Below, one piece after another: positions 19,237 through 27,441 of a DNA stretch of 33,277 nucleotides (positions are counted from its first letter, which is position 1; every line of letters starts with the position of its first letter). Origin of the DNA: Accumulibacter sp. (lineage in GTDB: Bacteria; Pseudomonadota; Gammaproteobacteria; Burkholderiales; Rhodocyclaceae). The notes beneath the pieces were generated by a model that was not told the DNA's origin, searched no databases, and saw only the letters and a program-made list of their open reading frames with translations. Location of the stretch: NCBI GenBank assembly GCA_017302455.1, contig JAFLDO010000046.1, positions 1 through 33,277 on the forward strand, in the 5' to 3' direction. Both the position numbers and the translations under genes were made by a program.

Positions 19237-20553
19237 GTGAACGCCGGATTCCCGTTGCCTGGGATCGCACTACATCCACTGCGCGAACTGCTCAATGACG
19301 AGTTCCACGCGCGCCCACCCGTCCCACTACGCAGTCCGACGCTGGTTTCGCACCTGGTGTTTACGCACGACGCGTCCACCCAGCAGGAAGAACTGGCCAA
19401 CCTCCAGAACCTCGGCGAGGTCGCCACCGGCGAACTGCTCGACCGGTCCGAAGCGCACCTGGTGTTTGCTGCACAGGCCTTTCTGCTACGCTGGGAACGG
19501 CACAGCGAATTCTCCAGCTACACGGTCTTTCGCGAGCTTACCGCCGGCGAGGGACGGAATCCTGCCGCGAGCGCGCTGCAAGTGGTGCCGGCCGGCTGGT
19601 TATCGGCAATTCCCGGTCAGCTGATCGCCGCCACCCATGTCGAACTGCAGGCGAGCCGGGAGGTGTCGCCGGAGTCGGTGACGGCCGGCCTGACGCCAAC
19701 CGGCCGTCAGGTGGTCGCCGCCCAGGTGGCCGACCAGGCGGCCTGGGTATTCACCGACTTCATGTTCGACAGCGGCTTCTCGCGATTCCTGATCCTTGAC
19801 GTGGCGCTGACGCAAAGGCAGGCGGGCCGGACGGTGCAGCGACTGCTGGAGATCGAGACCTATCGGCTGCTGGCGCTGCTGGCGCTACCGGTAGCCAAGG
19901 AAATCGGCAGTTGGCTGAAGGCTGCCGAAACCCAGTTGGCCGACATGGTCGACCAGATCGGCCAGGCCAGATCACCGGCCGACGAGCGCCAGGTGCTCGC
20001 CGCCCTGACCGGACTGGCAGCCGAAGTCGAGCACTCACTGGCCCGCACGGCCTTCCGTTTCGGCGCAGCGCGCGCCTACCACGATCTTGTCATGCAGCGT
20101 ATCGACGAACTGCGTGAACTGCGCGTCACGGGCTGCCCGACTTTCCGCGAAATGATGCAACGCCGCCTGCTGCCGGCGATGCAGACCTGCATTGCCATGG
20201 CCAAGCGCCAGGACGATCTCTCCGATCGACTGGCACGTTCCAGCGAGTTGCTGCGCACCCGCGTAGACGTCGAACTCGAACGCCAGAACCAGGAACAACT
20301 GGCGCAGATGAACCAGCGCGCACGCCTGCAACTGCGCCTGCAGGAAACGGTCGAAGGGCTGTCGGTTGTAGCCATCACCTACTATGCTTCGCAACTGGTT
20401 CATTACTTGGCCAAGGGATTCAAGGCTCTGCTACCAGCACTCTCGCCCGAGATCGCGGCGGCCGTGTCGATCCCGCTGGTCGCCGCCTTCTCGATACTCG
20501 GCATACGGCGGATGCGCCGGCGACTCCGCCAGGAGGCGGGCGGAGACCACTGA
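19237..20553 (+). CDS. DUF3422 family membrane-anchored protein
   Basis: A 438-residue protein of the DUF3422 family. The conserved start is LHPLRELLNDEFHARPPVPL, then HLVFTH, the middle part has VFTDFMFDSGFSRFLILD and a long helical/coiled-coil stretch (residues about 230-390, with RRLLPAMQTC and ELERQNQEQLAQMNQRARLQ). Two hydrophobic segments at the C-terminus (about residues 375-395 and 403-425) would place it in the inner membrane. The function is unknown; the family is widespread in proteobacteria. GTG at 19237 has GGAG eight bases upstream and fits the family start; the open frame upstream overlaps fba and is not coding. It is on the same strand as fba, 64 bp away. Confidence 0.87.
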   Translation: MNAGFPLPGIALHPLRELLNDEFHARPPVPLRSPTLVSHLVFTHDASTQQEELANLQNLGEVATGELLDRSEAHLVFAAQAFLLRWERHSEFSSYTVFRELTAGEGRNPAASALQVVPAGWLSAIPGQLIAATHVELQASREVSPESVTAGLTPTGRQVVAAQVADQAAWVFTDFMFDSGFSRFLILDVALTQRQAGRTVQRLLEIETYRLLALLALPVAKEIGSWLKAAETQLADMVDQIGQARSPADERQVLAALTGLAAEVEHSLARTAFRFGAARAYHDLVMQRIDELRELRVTGCPTFREMMQRRLLPAMQTCIAMAKRQDDLSDRLARSSELLRTRVDVELERQNQEQLAQMNQRARLQLRLQETVEGLSVVAITYYASQLVHYLAKGFKALLPALSPEIAAAVSIPLVAAFSILGIRRMRRRLRQEAGGDH

Positions 20554-20571
20554 ACGGCGAGCGATCTGCCC

Positions 20572-20577
20572 TATAAT
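20572..20577 (+). promoter_or_regulatory. Consensus -10 element before purC
   Basis: A perfect TATAAT stands 54 bp before the purC start, just after the DUF3422 stop. The -35 region (around 20550, CTGAAC) is weak. Transcription would begin near 20584. The match to the -10 is exact, but one hexamer alone is limited evidence. Confidence 0.38.
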
Positions 20578-20630
20578 CCGATCGCGCACCTTCCCCCTGC
20601 GACCTCCCATTCCACGACCGGACCAGCGAG

Positions 20631-21569
20631 TTGACTGAAGCCCTCTTTGAAACATCGATCCAGAGCCTGCCCCTGCTCGGGCGTGGCAAGGTGCGCGACA
20701 TCTACGCCATCGACGCCGACAAACTGCTGATCGTCACCAGCGATCGCATCTCGGCCTTTGACGTCATCCTGCCCGACGCGATTCCCGACAAGGGCAAGGT
20801 GCTGACCCGACTGGCCAGTTTCTGGTTCGCGCGTCTCGCCGACATCGTCCCGAACCAGCTCACCGGGATCGATCCGGAGACGGTGGTCGCCGCCGGCGAG
20901 AGGCCGCAGGTGCGTGGACGGGCGCTCGTCGTCAAACGCTTGCGGCCATTGCCGATCGAAGCGGTGGTGCGCGGCTACCTGATCGGTTCGGGCTGGAAGG
21001 ATTACCAGACCACTGGTAACGTTTGCGGGATCCGGCTGCCGGAAGGGCTGCAACTCGCCAGCCGGTTGCCGGAACCGATCTTTACCCCGGCAACCAAGGC
21101 GGCCATCGGCGCTCACGATGAGAACGTCGCCTTCGAACGGGCGCAGGCCGACTGTGCGGCGGCGTTCACAGACTTGCTCGCCACGACGGGCCGCAGCGCC
21201 GATACGATTGCCGCCCAGGCACGCGATGTGGCCATCGCCTTGTACACAACAGCTGCCGCGCACGCCGCGGCGCGCGGCATCATCATTGCCGATACCAAGT
21301 TCGAGTTCGGGCTCGACGCTGCCGGCACCCTGCATCTGATCGATGAAGCGCTGACCCCGGACTCGTCGCGCTTTTGGCCTGCCGACGACTGGCAAGTGGG
21401 CAGCAACCCGCCGTCGTATGACAAACAGTACCTGCGCGACTATCTCGAAACACTGGTCTGGAACAAGCGCGCACCCGCGCCGCGGCTGCCGCAGGCGGTG
21501 CTCGAGCGCACCCGTGCAAAGTACGTCGAGGCCTGTGAGCGCCTGACCGGCGAGACTTTCGTCGAATGA
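20631..21569 (+). CDS. purC: SAICAR synthetase (phosphoribosylaminoimidazole-succinocarboxamide synthase)
   Basis: A 312-residue enzyme of purine biosynthesis that joins CAIR and aspartate using ATP. Features: the ATP-binding start [30 protein letters not shown], the sequence [19 protein letters not shown], the signature [11 protein letters not shown], and [13 protein letters not shown], all typical of the long PurC form found in betaproteobacteria and yeast-type enzymes. The start codon is TTG at 20631, since no ATG or GTG exists in the frame upstream and the family N-terminus ([13 protein letters not shown]) begins immediately after it. The ribosome site is weak. It is located between DUF3422 and DUF2189 genes on the same strand. 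Confidence 0.96.
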   Translation: MTEALFETSIQSLPLLGRGKVRDIYAIDADKLLIVTSDRISAFDVILPDAIPDKGKVLTRLASFWFARLADIVPNQLTGIDPETVVAAGERPQVRGRALVVKRLRPLPIEAVVRGYLIGSGWKDYQTTGNVCGIRLPEGLQLASRLPEPIFTPATKAAIGAHDENVAFERAQADCAAAFTDLLATTGRSADTIAAQARDVAIALYTTAAAHAAARGIIIADTKFEFGLDAAGTLHLIDEALTPDSSRFWPADDWQVGSNPPSYDKQYLRDYLETLVWNKRAPAPRLPQAVLERTRAKYVEACERLTGETFVE

Positions 21570-21633
21570 CGGCGGCGGTTTGCCCGAACGGTAGAGCACA
21601 GGCGTCTGCTCGCCACCACGACAGGGAGAACGG

Positions 21634-22407
21634 ATGGGTATAGGAACTGCTGCCCCTGGCCACGACAACGCCGTGCCAAAGGTGCGCAGCGTTTCGCTCG
21701 GCCGCCCGCTTGCCTGGCTCACGGCAGGGTGGCAGGACCTGCGCGCCAACCCGATTGCCAGCCTCGCCTACGGGCTCTTGTTCGCGATCGCCGGCGACCT
21801 GATCACGATCTTCGCATGGCGTAACGGCCAGATATTCATCGTCGCCACTTCCGGCTTCTTCCTGGTCGCTCCACTGCTTGCCGGGGGACTGTACGAGATC
21901 AGCCGACGACGCGAAGCAGGCCAGTCGTCGACCTTCTTCTCGTCGCTCGCCGGCGGCCGCCGCAACGCCCGGGAGCTCGCCAAGCTGGGCCTGCTGCTGG
22001 CGACCATCGGATTCGCCTGGGAACGCATCTCGACCCTGCTGTTCGCCCTTCTCGCTCCGGCCATCAGCCCGGACCTGCCCAGCCTTCTGGCCGAGATCCA
22101 CCTGTCGGCCGACCACCGCGACCTGTTGCTGATCTGGATCCTTTGCGGCGGCACCTTGGCGCTGATGGTCTTCGCCATCACGGTTGTCTCGGTACCCTTG
22201 CTGCTCGATCGCCGCATCGACTTCCGCACGGCCATGCTGACCAGTCTGCGCACCGTCGACGCCAACCTTCGACTCATGGTTTTTTGGGGAGCGATCGTCG
22301 TCACATTGACCGCGCTCGGTTTCCTCACCCTGTTTTTCGGTTTGATCGTTCTCATGCCGCTGCTCGGCCATGCTTCGTGGCACGCCTACCGCGACCTTGT
22401 AGAATAG
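21634..22407 (+). CDS. DUF2189 family integral membrane protein
   Basis: A 257-residue inner-membrane protein of the DUF2189 family. The soluble N-terminus (residues 1-38, with RPLAWLTAGWQDLRANP) is followed by about six hydrophobic segments: SLAYGLLFAIAG, FIVATSGFFLVAPLLAGGLY, LAKLGLLLATIGFAWE, LLLIWILCGGTLALMVFAIT, LMVFWGAIVVTLTALGFLTL and FFGLIVLMPLLGH. The family ends in a conserved LGHASWHAYRDL, as here. The function is unknown; some relatives are described as cytochrome c oxidase-associated. ATG at 21634 has GGGAGAA upstream. It lies 64 bp after purC and may be cotranscribed. Confidence 0.87.
   Translation: MGIGTAAPGHDNAVPKVRSVSLGRPLAWLTAGWQDLRANPIASLAYGLLFAIAGDLITIFAWRNGQIFIVATSGFFLVAPLLAGGLYEISRRREAGQSSTFFSSLAGGRRNARELAKLGLLLATIGFAWERISTLLFALLAPAISPDLPSLLAEIHLSADHRDLLLIWILCGGTLALMVFAITVVSVPLLLDRRIDFRTAMLTSLRTVDANLRLMVFWGAIVVTLTALGFLTLFFGLIVLMPLLGHASWHAYRDLVE
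22377..22405 (+). promoter_or_regulatory. Candidate promoter of prlC
   Basis: GTGGCA (22377-22382, four of six) and TAGAAT (22400-22405, five of six) are separated by 17 bp across the end of the DUF2189 gene. The start would be near 22412, giving a leader of about 55 nt that contains a six-base stem CCGAGC/GCTCGG (22425-22430 and 22443-22448). Confidence 0.33.
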
Positions 22408-22466
22408 CGATGCCTTGACCGTATCCGAGCACGGGCAGCCCCGCTCGGGGAACCACGGAATCTCCG

Positions 22467-24560
22467 ATGACCACAGACATCCTGCACGACAATCCGCTTC
22501 TCGACTTCTCCGGCCTGCCGCGCTTCGACACCCTGACGCCAGAACACGTGCAGCCGGCGATCAGCAAGCTGCTCGCCGACTGCCGCGCCCTGGTAGACCT
22601 GCTGACTTCGGACCAGGTCACAGCGAGCTGGGCGACTTTTTCGGCACCCCTGGCCGACGGATTCGAAGAACTGTCGCGTGCCTGGGGAGTCGTCGTCCAT
22701 GTCCATTCGGTCAACGACATCCCCGCCTGGCGCGATGCGTACAACCAGATGCTGCCTGAGGTCTCGCGTTTCTACGCCGAGGTCGGTCAGAACCTCAAGC
22801 TGTTCGCCAAGTACAAGTCAATTTCCGAAAGCGAGGAATACGCAAGTCTATCGGAACCACAGCGGCGAATTGTCGACCATGAGGTCCGCGACTTCCGCCT
22901 CGCCGGAGCGGAGTTGCCCGAAGACCGGAAGCCGCGCTTCCAGGCCATCGCCGAGGAACTCGCCCAACTCTCGGCAAAGTTCTCCGAGAACCTGCTCGAC
23001 GCCACCAACGCCTTTGCCGAGGTGGTGACCGACGAAGCCGAATTGCAAGGCTTGCCGGACGACACCCGGCAAGCGGCTCGCGAAGCCGCGGCGAAAGAGG
23101 GCAAGGACGGCTGGAAGTTCACGCTGCACATGCCGTCGTACCTGCCGGGGCTGCAGTACGCCGACAGCCGCCGCCTGCGCGCCGCGCTCTACCGGGCCTA
23201 TGCGACACGGGCAGCGGAATTCGGTGCCCCCGAGATGGACAACACGCCGCTGATCCGGCGCATTCTCGAACTGCGCCGGGAAGAAGCAGAACTGCTTGGC
23301 TACGCCAGCTTCGCCGAGGTTTCGCTGGTCCCGAAAATGGCCGAGTCGGTGCCGCAGGTGCTCGACTTCCTGCGCGACCTGGCGGTCAAGGCGAGGCCCT
23401 TCGCCGAGAGGGACATTGCCGACCTGCGCGCCTTTGCGCGCAAGGAACTTGGGATCGACGAGATGGAAGCGTGGGATGTCGCCTACGTTTCCGAGAAGCT
23501 GCTGCAGGCGCGTTATGCGTTCTCGGAGCAGGAAGTAAAGCAGTACTTTACCGAAGACCGGGTTCTCGCTGGGCTCTTCAGGGTAATCGAAACACTCTTC
23601 GGCGTCTGCCTGAAACCCGACAGCGCTCCGACCTGGCATGAAGACGTGCGTTTCTTCCGTATCGAGACGCCGACCGGCGAACTGGTCGGTCAGTTCTACC
23701 TCGACCTTTATGCACGCGAAACCAAACGCAGCGGTGCGTGGATGGACGAAGCAAGGGGTCGCCGCAGGCGGCGTGCGGCGTCGCTGGCGGCAGGGACGGA
23801 CACAATCCAGACGCCGATCGCCTACCTCAACTGCAACTTCTCGCGGCCCGTGGGCGAACGCGACGGCAAGCCGCGGCCGGCGACCTTCACGCACGACGAA
23901 GTGATCACACTCTTCCACGAAACCGGGCACGGCCTGCACCACCTGCTGACGCGCGTCGACGAACTCGGCGTCGCCGGCATCCATGGTGTCGAATGGGACG
24001 CCGTCGAATTGCCATCGCAGTTCATGGAGAACTACTGCTGGGAATGGAGCGTCCTCCCGGGGATGACCGCCCATGTCGACACCGGCGAGCCGCTACCGCG
24101 TGCGCTGTTCGACAAGATGCTGGCGGCCAAGAACTTCCTGAGCGGCATGCACATGCTCCGCCAGATCGAGTTTTCGCTGTTCGACCTGCGCCTGCACAGC
24201 GATTTCGACCCGACGGGCGATCGCAGCGTCCTCGACCTGCTGGCCGAGGTGCGACGCGAAGTGGCGGTCGTCGTTCCGCCCGCGTGGCATCGTTTCCCGA
24301 ACACGTTCTCGCACATCTTCGCCGGCGGTTACGGCGCCGGCTACTATAGCTACAAATGGGCCGAGGTCCTCTCGGCCGATTGCTACGGCGCCTTCGAGGC
24401 CGCCGGCAACGCCTTCGACCCGCTTACCGGCAAGCGCTTTCTGGATGAGATTCTGTCTGTCGGCGGCAGCCGACCAGCGATCGACAACTTCCGCGCCTTC
24501 CGCGGCCGCGATCCCCAGGTTGACGCACTGCTCCGGCACAGCGGCATGATCACCGCCTGA
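22467..24560 (+). CDS. prlC: Oligopeptidase A (M3 family metallopeptidase)
   Basis: A 697-residue cytosolic zinc oligopeptidase that degrades short peptides, including cleaved signal peptides. It starts NPLLDFSGLPRFDTLTPEHV, as do OpdA/PrlC proteins. The zinc motif HETGH (His484, Glu485, His488) lies in VITLFHETGHGLHHLL, and the third ligand is in GIHGVEWDAVELPSQFMENY. The C-terminal YSYKWAEVLSADCYGAFE with Tyr residues that bind substrate is complete. The third residue of the motif is Thr rather than the more usual Phe, which should not matter. ATG at 22467 has a modest CGGAA site. Its stop is 18 bp before the glutaredoxin-like gene, suggesting one transcript. Confidence 0.96.
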   Translation: MTTDILHDNPLLDFSGLPRFDTLTPEHVQPAISKLLADCRALVDLLTSDQVTASWATFSAPLADGFEELSRAWGVVVHVHSVNDIPAWRDAYNQMLPEVSRFYAEVGQNLKLFAKYKSISESEEYASLSEPQRRIVDHEVRDFRLAGAELPEDRKPRFQAIAEELAQLSAKFSENLLDATNAFAEVVTDEAELQGLPDDTRQAAREAAAKEGKDGWKFTLHMPSYLPGLQYADSRRLRAALYRAYATRAAEFGAPEMDNTPLIRRILELRREEAELLGYASFAEVSLVPKMAESVPQVLDFLRDLAVKARPFAERDIADLRAFARKELGIDEMEAWDVAYVSEKLLQARYAFSEQEVKQYFTEDRVLAGLFRVIETLFGVCLKPDSAPTWHEDVRFFRIETPTGELVGQFYLDLYARETKRSGAWMDEARGRRRRRAASLAAGTDTIQTPIAYLNCNFSRPVGERDGKPRPATFTHDEVITLFHETGHGLHHLLTRVDELGVAGIHGVEWDAVELPSQFMENYCWEWSVLPGMTAHVDTGEPLPRALFDKMLAAKNFLSGMHMLRQIEFSLFDLRLHSDFDPTGDRSVLDLLAEVRREVAVVVPPAWHRFPNTFSHIFAGGYGAGYYSYKWAEVLSADCYGAFEAAGNAFDPLTGKRFLDEILSVGGSRPAIDNFRAFRGRDPQVDALLRHSGMITA

Positions 24561-24578
24561 ACAGCGAGGAGCTTCAAC

Positions 24579-25103
24579 ATGCCCGCCCCCGTCTCCCTGC
24601 GCGTCGTCTGCCTCGTCAGTCTCCTGCTCGCCAGCGCCACGCTCGGCGCGCAGACCACTTACCGCTGGATCGACCCAGCAACCGGTCGCACGGTGCTCTC
24701 GGACCTGCCACCGCCGGCCGGAGCCAAGCGGGTCGACCGATCTTCGCCCTCGCTTGGCGACGAGGCGCCGCCGACGCAGGCGCTTCCCTATGCGGTACGC
24801 CAGGCCAGCGAGAAATTCCCGGTCGTCCTGTACACGAATCCCGGTTGCACGACGTGCAAGCAGGCACGCTCGCTGCTCGATGGCCGTGGCGTGCCATTCG
24901 TCGAAAAGGAGCTCGGTACGGCAGAGGAACTGGCCGACGCCGGCCGACAACTCGGCGGCGAGATCCGCCTCCCCAGCATCAGCGTCGGCCGGCAAAACGT
25001 CAAAGGCTTCACACCCACTGCCTGGAACGAACTTCTCGACGCGGCCGGATATCCGGCCAGCGCACCCTACCGCGTCAAGCCCACCGGCGAGGCAGCACAA
25101 TGA
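24579..25103 (+). CDS. Exported DUF4124-glutaredoxin domain protein
   Basis: A 174-residue protein combining a signal peptide (residues 1-24, core VCLVSLLLASATLGAQ), a short DUF4124 module (TYRWIDPATGRTVLSDLPPP, residues about 27-46), and a glutaredoxin domain (residues about 80-155) with the dithiol site Cys90-Thr-Thr-Cys93 in YTNPGCTTCKQARSLL and a cis-Pro in EIRLPSISVG. It should act as a periplasmic thiol-disulfide protein or metal-binding redox protein; the substrate is unknown. ATG at 24579 has GGAGC upstream. Its stop overlaps the ATG of the next gene (ATGA). The fusion is seen in several betaproteobacteria, as I recall. Confidence 0.87.
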   Translation: MPAPVSLRVVCLVSLLLASATLGAQTTYRWIDPATGRTVLSDLPPPAGAKRVDRSSPSLGDEAPPTQALPYAVRQASEKFPVVLYTNPGCTTCKQARSLLDGRGVPFVEKELGTAEELADAGRQLGGEIRLPSISVGRQNVKGFTPTAWNELLDAAGYPASAPYRVKPTGEAAQ

Positions 25104-25594
25104 ACGACGGCAAACACAGCGGCGGCGAGCGACGCGACCCGTGCGGAGACACCGGCCTTCCGCCTCCCGGGCAACTCCAGCCACCGCCGATGACGACGAC
25201 GAGCGACCGGGCCTGTGCTTCGGGAACCCTGGTGGCAGACGGCGACAGGTGGCTGCTGATGATGACGCACGGCCGGAGCATTCTCCTCGACGTCGCCCCG
25301 CTCGACCCCTCGCTGACACACCAGGCAGTGAGTATAGCCGGCAGGATGCGGGTGCCAAGCGATGCACGGCGAGACGCCGCTCTTGGCGTCGAAAGACTTG
25401 TCAGGCATGAGGAGATCGCCCAGCGCGCTTATGCGATTTACCAGCTCGACCGTGGAGGCTCGCCCAGCGACCACTGGTTACGCGCCGAACGCGACTTGCT
25501 GGCGCTGTCGTCCGCCGGCGACCGGCCGCGGAACGTCCGCACCACGGCCGCCACCGGTGCTGCAGCACGCCCACGAAATGGCCTGGTGAGGTGA
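25100..25594 (+). CDS. DUF2934 domain protein
   Basis: A 164-residue, probably cytosolic protein beginning MNDGKHSGGERRDP. The N-terminal 35 residues are Pro/Gly-rich and look disordered. The C-terminal half contains a DUF2934-like motif EEIAQRAYAIYQLDRGG followed by SDHWLRAERDLLAL (about residues 107-137), a short helical module common in proteobacteria, of unknown function. The end (RNVRTTAATGAAARPRNG) is low complexity. The start ATG overlaps the stop of the glutaredoxin-like gene, so the two are translationally coupled. A start further downstream at ATG 25190 is possible. The next gene, xth, begins 58 bp later. Confidence 0.68.
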   Translation: MNDGKHSGGERRDPCGDTGLPPPGQLQPPPMTTTSDRACASGTLVADGDRWLLMMTHGRSILLDVAPLDPSLTHQAVSIAGRMRVPSDARRDAALGVERLVRHEEIAQRAYAIYQLDRGGSPSDHWLRAERDLLALSSAGDRPRNVRTTAATGAAARPRNGLVR

Positions 25595-25652
25595 GAGGCA
25601 GCCACCCTTTGATTGGCACAGGGACCGCGGCGTTACCGGATTTGAGAGCCAC

Positions 25653-26420
25653 ATGAAAATTGCCAGCTGGAACGTCAACTCGCTCAAGGTCCGCCTGCCG
25701 CAACTTCTCGACTGGCTGGCGGCGGAGCAACCCGACATCGTCTGCCTGCAGGAAACGAAGCTCGAGGACCATGCCTTCCCGCAGCAGGAGGTCGAGGCCG
25801 CGGGTTATCACGTCGCCTTCTCGGGGCAGAAGACCTACAACGGCGTTGCCCTGCTGGCGCGCGAGTCGCCGAGCGATGTCGTTTGTGGCAACCCGCTCCA
25901 TGCCGATCAGCAGAAACGGCTGGTCGCTGCGACGATCGGCGGAATCTGCGTGGTCTGTGCCTATGTACCGAATGGCCAGGCCGTCGGCAGCGACAAGTAC
26001 GCCTACAAGCTCGCATGGCTGGATGCGCTGACCCGCTGGCTCAAGGGTCGACTGGCCGCCAATCCACGGCTGGTGGTGGCTGGCGATTTCAACATTGCCC
26101 CGGAAGACCGCGACGTGTACAACCCGGCGGCCTGGGCCGGCCAGATCCTGTGCTCCGCACCCGAGCGAGCGGCCTTCCAGCGCCTGCTGGACCTCGGGCT
26201 GAAAGACAGCTTCCGGCTCTTCGAGCAGCCCGAGAAGAGTTTTTCCTGGTGGGACTACCGGATGCTCGGCTTCCAGAAGAACCAGGGGCTGCGGATCGAT
26301 CACATCCTCCTTTCCGAGCCGCTTGCCGGAATCTGTACGGTGGCCGGGATCAACCGCCACATGCGCAAGCTGGAGCGGCCGTCGGACCACGCCCCGGTAA
26401 CCGCCGAACTGACCGCTTGA
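25653..26420 (+). CDS. xth: Exodeoxyribonuclease III
   Basis: A 255-residue AP endonuclease/3'-5' exonuclease of base-excision repair, of the EEP fold. Active-site parts are all present: MKIASWNVNSLKVRL (Asn7), LQETKLED (Glu34), the Tyr of AYVPNG, GDFNIAPEDRDVYNP (Asp and Asn), and the terminal LERPSDHAPV with Asp-His. WWDYR and LRIDHILLS are typical of the ExoIII (XthA) group. The length is normal. ATG at 25653 fits the family start. Its TGA overlaps the ATG of the Crp/Fnr gene (TGATG), so the regulator is probably translated from the same message. Confidence 0.96.
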   Translation: MKIASWNVNSLKVRLPQLLDWLAAEQPDIVCLQETKLEDHAFPQQEVEAAGYHVAFSGQKTYNGVALLARESPSDVVCGNPLHADQQKRLVAATIGGICVVCAYVPNGQAVGSDKYAYKLAWLDALTRWLKGRLAANPRLVVAGDFNIAPEDRDVYNPAAWAGQILCSAPERAAFQRLLDLGLKDSFRLFEQPEKSFSWWDYRMLGFQKNQGLRIDHILLSEPLAGICTVAGINRHMRKLERPSDHAPVTAELTA

Positions 26421-27097
26421 TGAACACACCGCCGGAGGACTTCGCGCACTCGCTGCTCGTTCTCTATCCGGCGCTGCGCTCACTTCCCGCCGACCAGCTC
26501 GCGGCGCTCTGCCAGGCAACTGCCTTGCGGACCCTGCCAGCCGGTGCACAGCTATTCACCGAGCAGGAGAACTGCCTGGGCTTCCCGCTGATTCTCGCCG
26601 GCACGATCAAGGTCGTGAAGAGCACGGCCGCCGGACGCGAGATGCTGCTCTACCGGGTCGAGCCGGGGGGCTCGTGCATCATCACCTCGAGCTGTCTGCT
26701 CGGCCACAGCCCCTATTCGGCACGCGGGGTCGCCGAGACGCCATTGTCTCTGCTGATCTTGCCTGGTTCTCTGTTCGAGCGACTGCTCGCCGGCAACTCG
26801 CTGTTCAGAGGTTTCGTCTTCCATCTTTTCGCCGAACGTATCGCGGAACTCATGCAACTGGTCGAGGAAGTCGCCTTTCACCGCCTCGACCAGCGCCTGG
26901 CGAAGCTGCTGCTCGCCAGGGGAACCAGCATTCGTACCACCCACCAGGCACTGGCCGAAGAACTGGGCAGTGTGCGCGAGATCGTCAGCCGTCTGCTCAA
27001 GGGTTTCGCCGAACAGGGACTGGTAACGCTCGGCCGCGAGCAGATCAGCGTAATCGACCGGCAAGGCCTCAAGGAGCTGGCAGACAACAGGCGGTGA
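26420..27097 (+). CDS. Crp/Fnr family transcriptional regulator
   Basis: A 225-residue regulator with an N-terminal cyclic-nucleotide-binding-type beta roll (residues about 20-125), a dimer helix (about 130-157) and a C-terminal winged helix (about 158-215). The recognition helix SVREIVSRLLKGF has Arg186, Glu187 and Arg191 at the positions of CRP Arg180, Glu181 and Arg185, with Ser190 as in FNR. It lacks the cAMP pocket (no RxS or E-pattern of CRP) and the N-terminal cysteine cluster of FNR, but has Cys31, Cys52, Cys86 and Cys92 in the sensor domain (SCIITSSC), so redox or sulfur-species sensing is conceivable. ATG at 26420 overlaps the xth stop. A TGTGA-type palindrome lies 21 bp downstream of its stop, before the DUF2892 gene, a likely target. 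Confidence 0.87.
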   Translation: MNTPPEDFAHSLLVLYPALRSLPADQLAALCQATALRTLPAGAQLFTEQENCLGFPLILAGTIKVVKSTAAGREMLLYRVEPGGSCIITSSCLLGHSPYSARGVAETPLSLLILPGSLFERLLAGNSLFRGFVFHLFAERIAELMQLVEEVAFHRLDQRLAKLLLARGTSIRTTHQALAEELGSVREIVSRLLKGFAEQGLVTLGREQISVIDRQGLKELADNRR

Positions 27098-27117
27098 CAC
27101 GCACCCACCACGGACTG

Positions 27118-27160
27118 TGTGACCCCGGTTACATACAGGGCCAGCACCCTCGCGTATTCT
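27118..27160 (+). promoter_or_regulatory. CRP-type operator and -10 element before the DUF2892 gene
   Basis: TGTGA-CCCCGG-TTACA (27118-27133) matches the CRP consensus TGTGA-N6-TCACA in nine of ten positions, and the inner CC/GG is symmetric too. A -10 like TATTCT is at 27155-27160 and no good -35 is present. With a start near 27167, the operator centre (27125.5) lies at about -41.5, the classical class II activator position. The adjacent Crp/Fnr protein has the matching recognition residues. Confidence 0.48.
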
Positions 27161-27195
27161 GGCACCATCATTCACAACCCTTGATGGAGTCAATC

Positions 27196-27393
27196 ATGAA
27201 AACCAACGTCGGTGGAATCGACAAGATCCTGCGCATCGTCGTCGGCATCGCCCTCATCGCGATGGCCGCCATGGGCATCGTTGGTGCCTGGGGATGGGTC
27301 GGCGTGGTCCCGCTGCTCACCGGCCTGTTCGGAACCTGCCCCGCCTACACGCTGCTTGGCCTGAATACCTGCCCGCTCAACAAGAACGGCTGA
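27196..27393 (+). CDS. DUF2892 family small membrane protein
   Basis: A 65-residue inner-membrane protein starting MKTNVGGIDKILRIVVGIAL, with two hydrophobic helices (about residues 11-30 and 32-50) and the conserved end FGTCPAYTLLGLNTCPL containing two cysteines. This is the DUF2892 (YgaP membrane-part-like) family, often found as a separate protein or fused to rhodanese and linked to sulfur or redox metabolism. ATG at 27196 has GGAG eight bases upstream; another ATG at 27184 is possible but less well placed. It follows the Crp/Fnr gene by 98 bp and is the last gene before a convergent junction. Confidence 0.88.
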   Translation: MKTNVGGIDKILRIVVGIALIAMAAMGIVGAWGWVGVVPLLTGLFGTCPAYTLLGLNTCPLNKNG

Positions 27394-27416
27394 GATCAGG
27401 CCGCTCCGGACTCGCT

Positions 27417-27441
27417 GCGTGCCGCATGCCGAACGGCACGC
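27417..27441. terminator. Stem-loop between convergent DUF2892 and rsmA
   Basis: GCGTGCCG (27417-27424) and CGGCACGC (27434-27441) form a perfect eight-base stem with a nine-base loop, ending directly at the rsmA stop codon. The two flanking genes are convergent, so a bidirectional terminator is likely, although no T run follows on either strand. Confidence 0.48.

Noticed and set aside
22425-22448. CCGAGC/GCTCGG stem before prlC as a terminator
   Set aside because: It lacks a T run and lies downstream of the likely prlC promoter, so it is at most a leader structure.
22848-24074. Minus-strand open frame opposite prlC
   Set aside because: Antisense to the M3 peptidase catalytic region; no independent ribosome site or domain.
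27181-27193. TTGA-N5-TCAA, similar to an FNR box, over the DUF2892 ribosome site
   Set aside because: The spacing is one base short of the FNR consensus (TTGA-N6-TCAA), and the TGTGA-type palindrome upstream is better placed.
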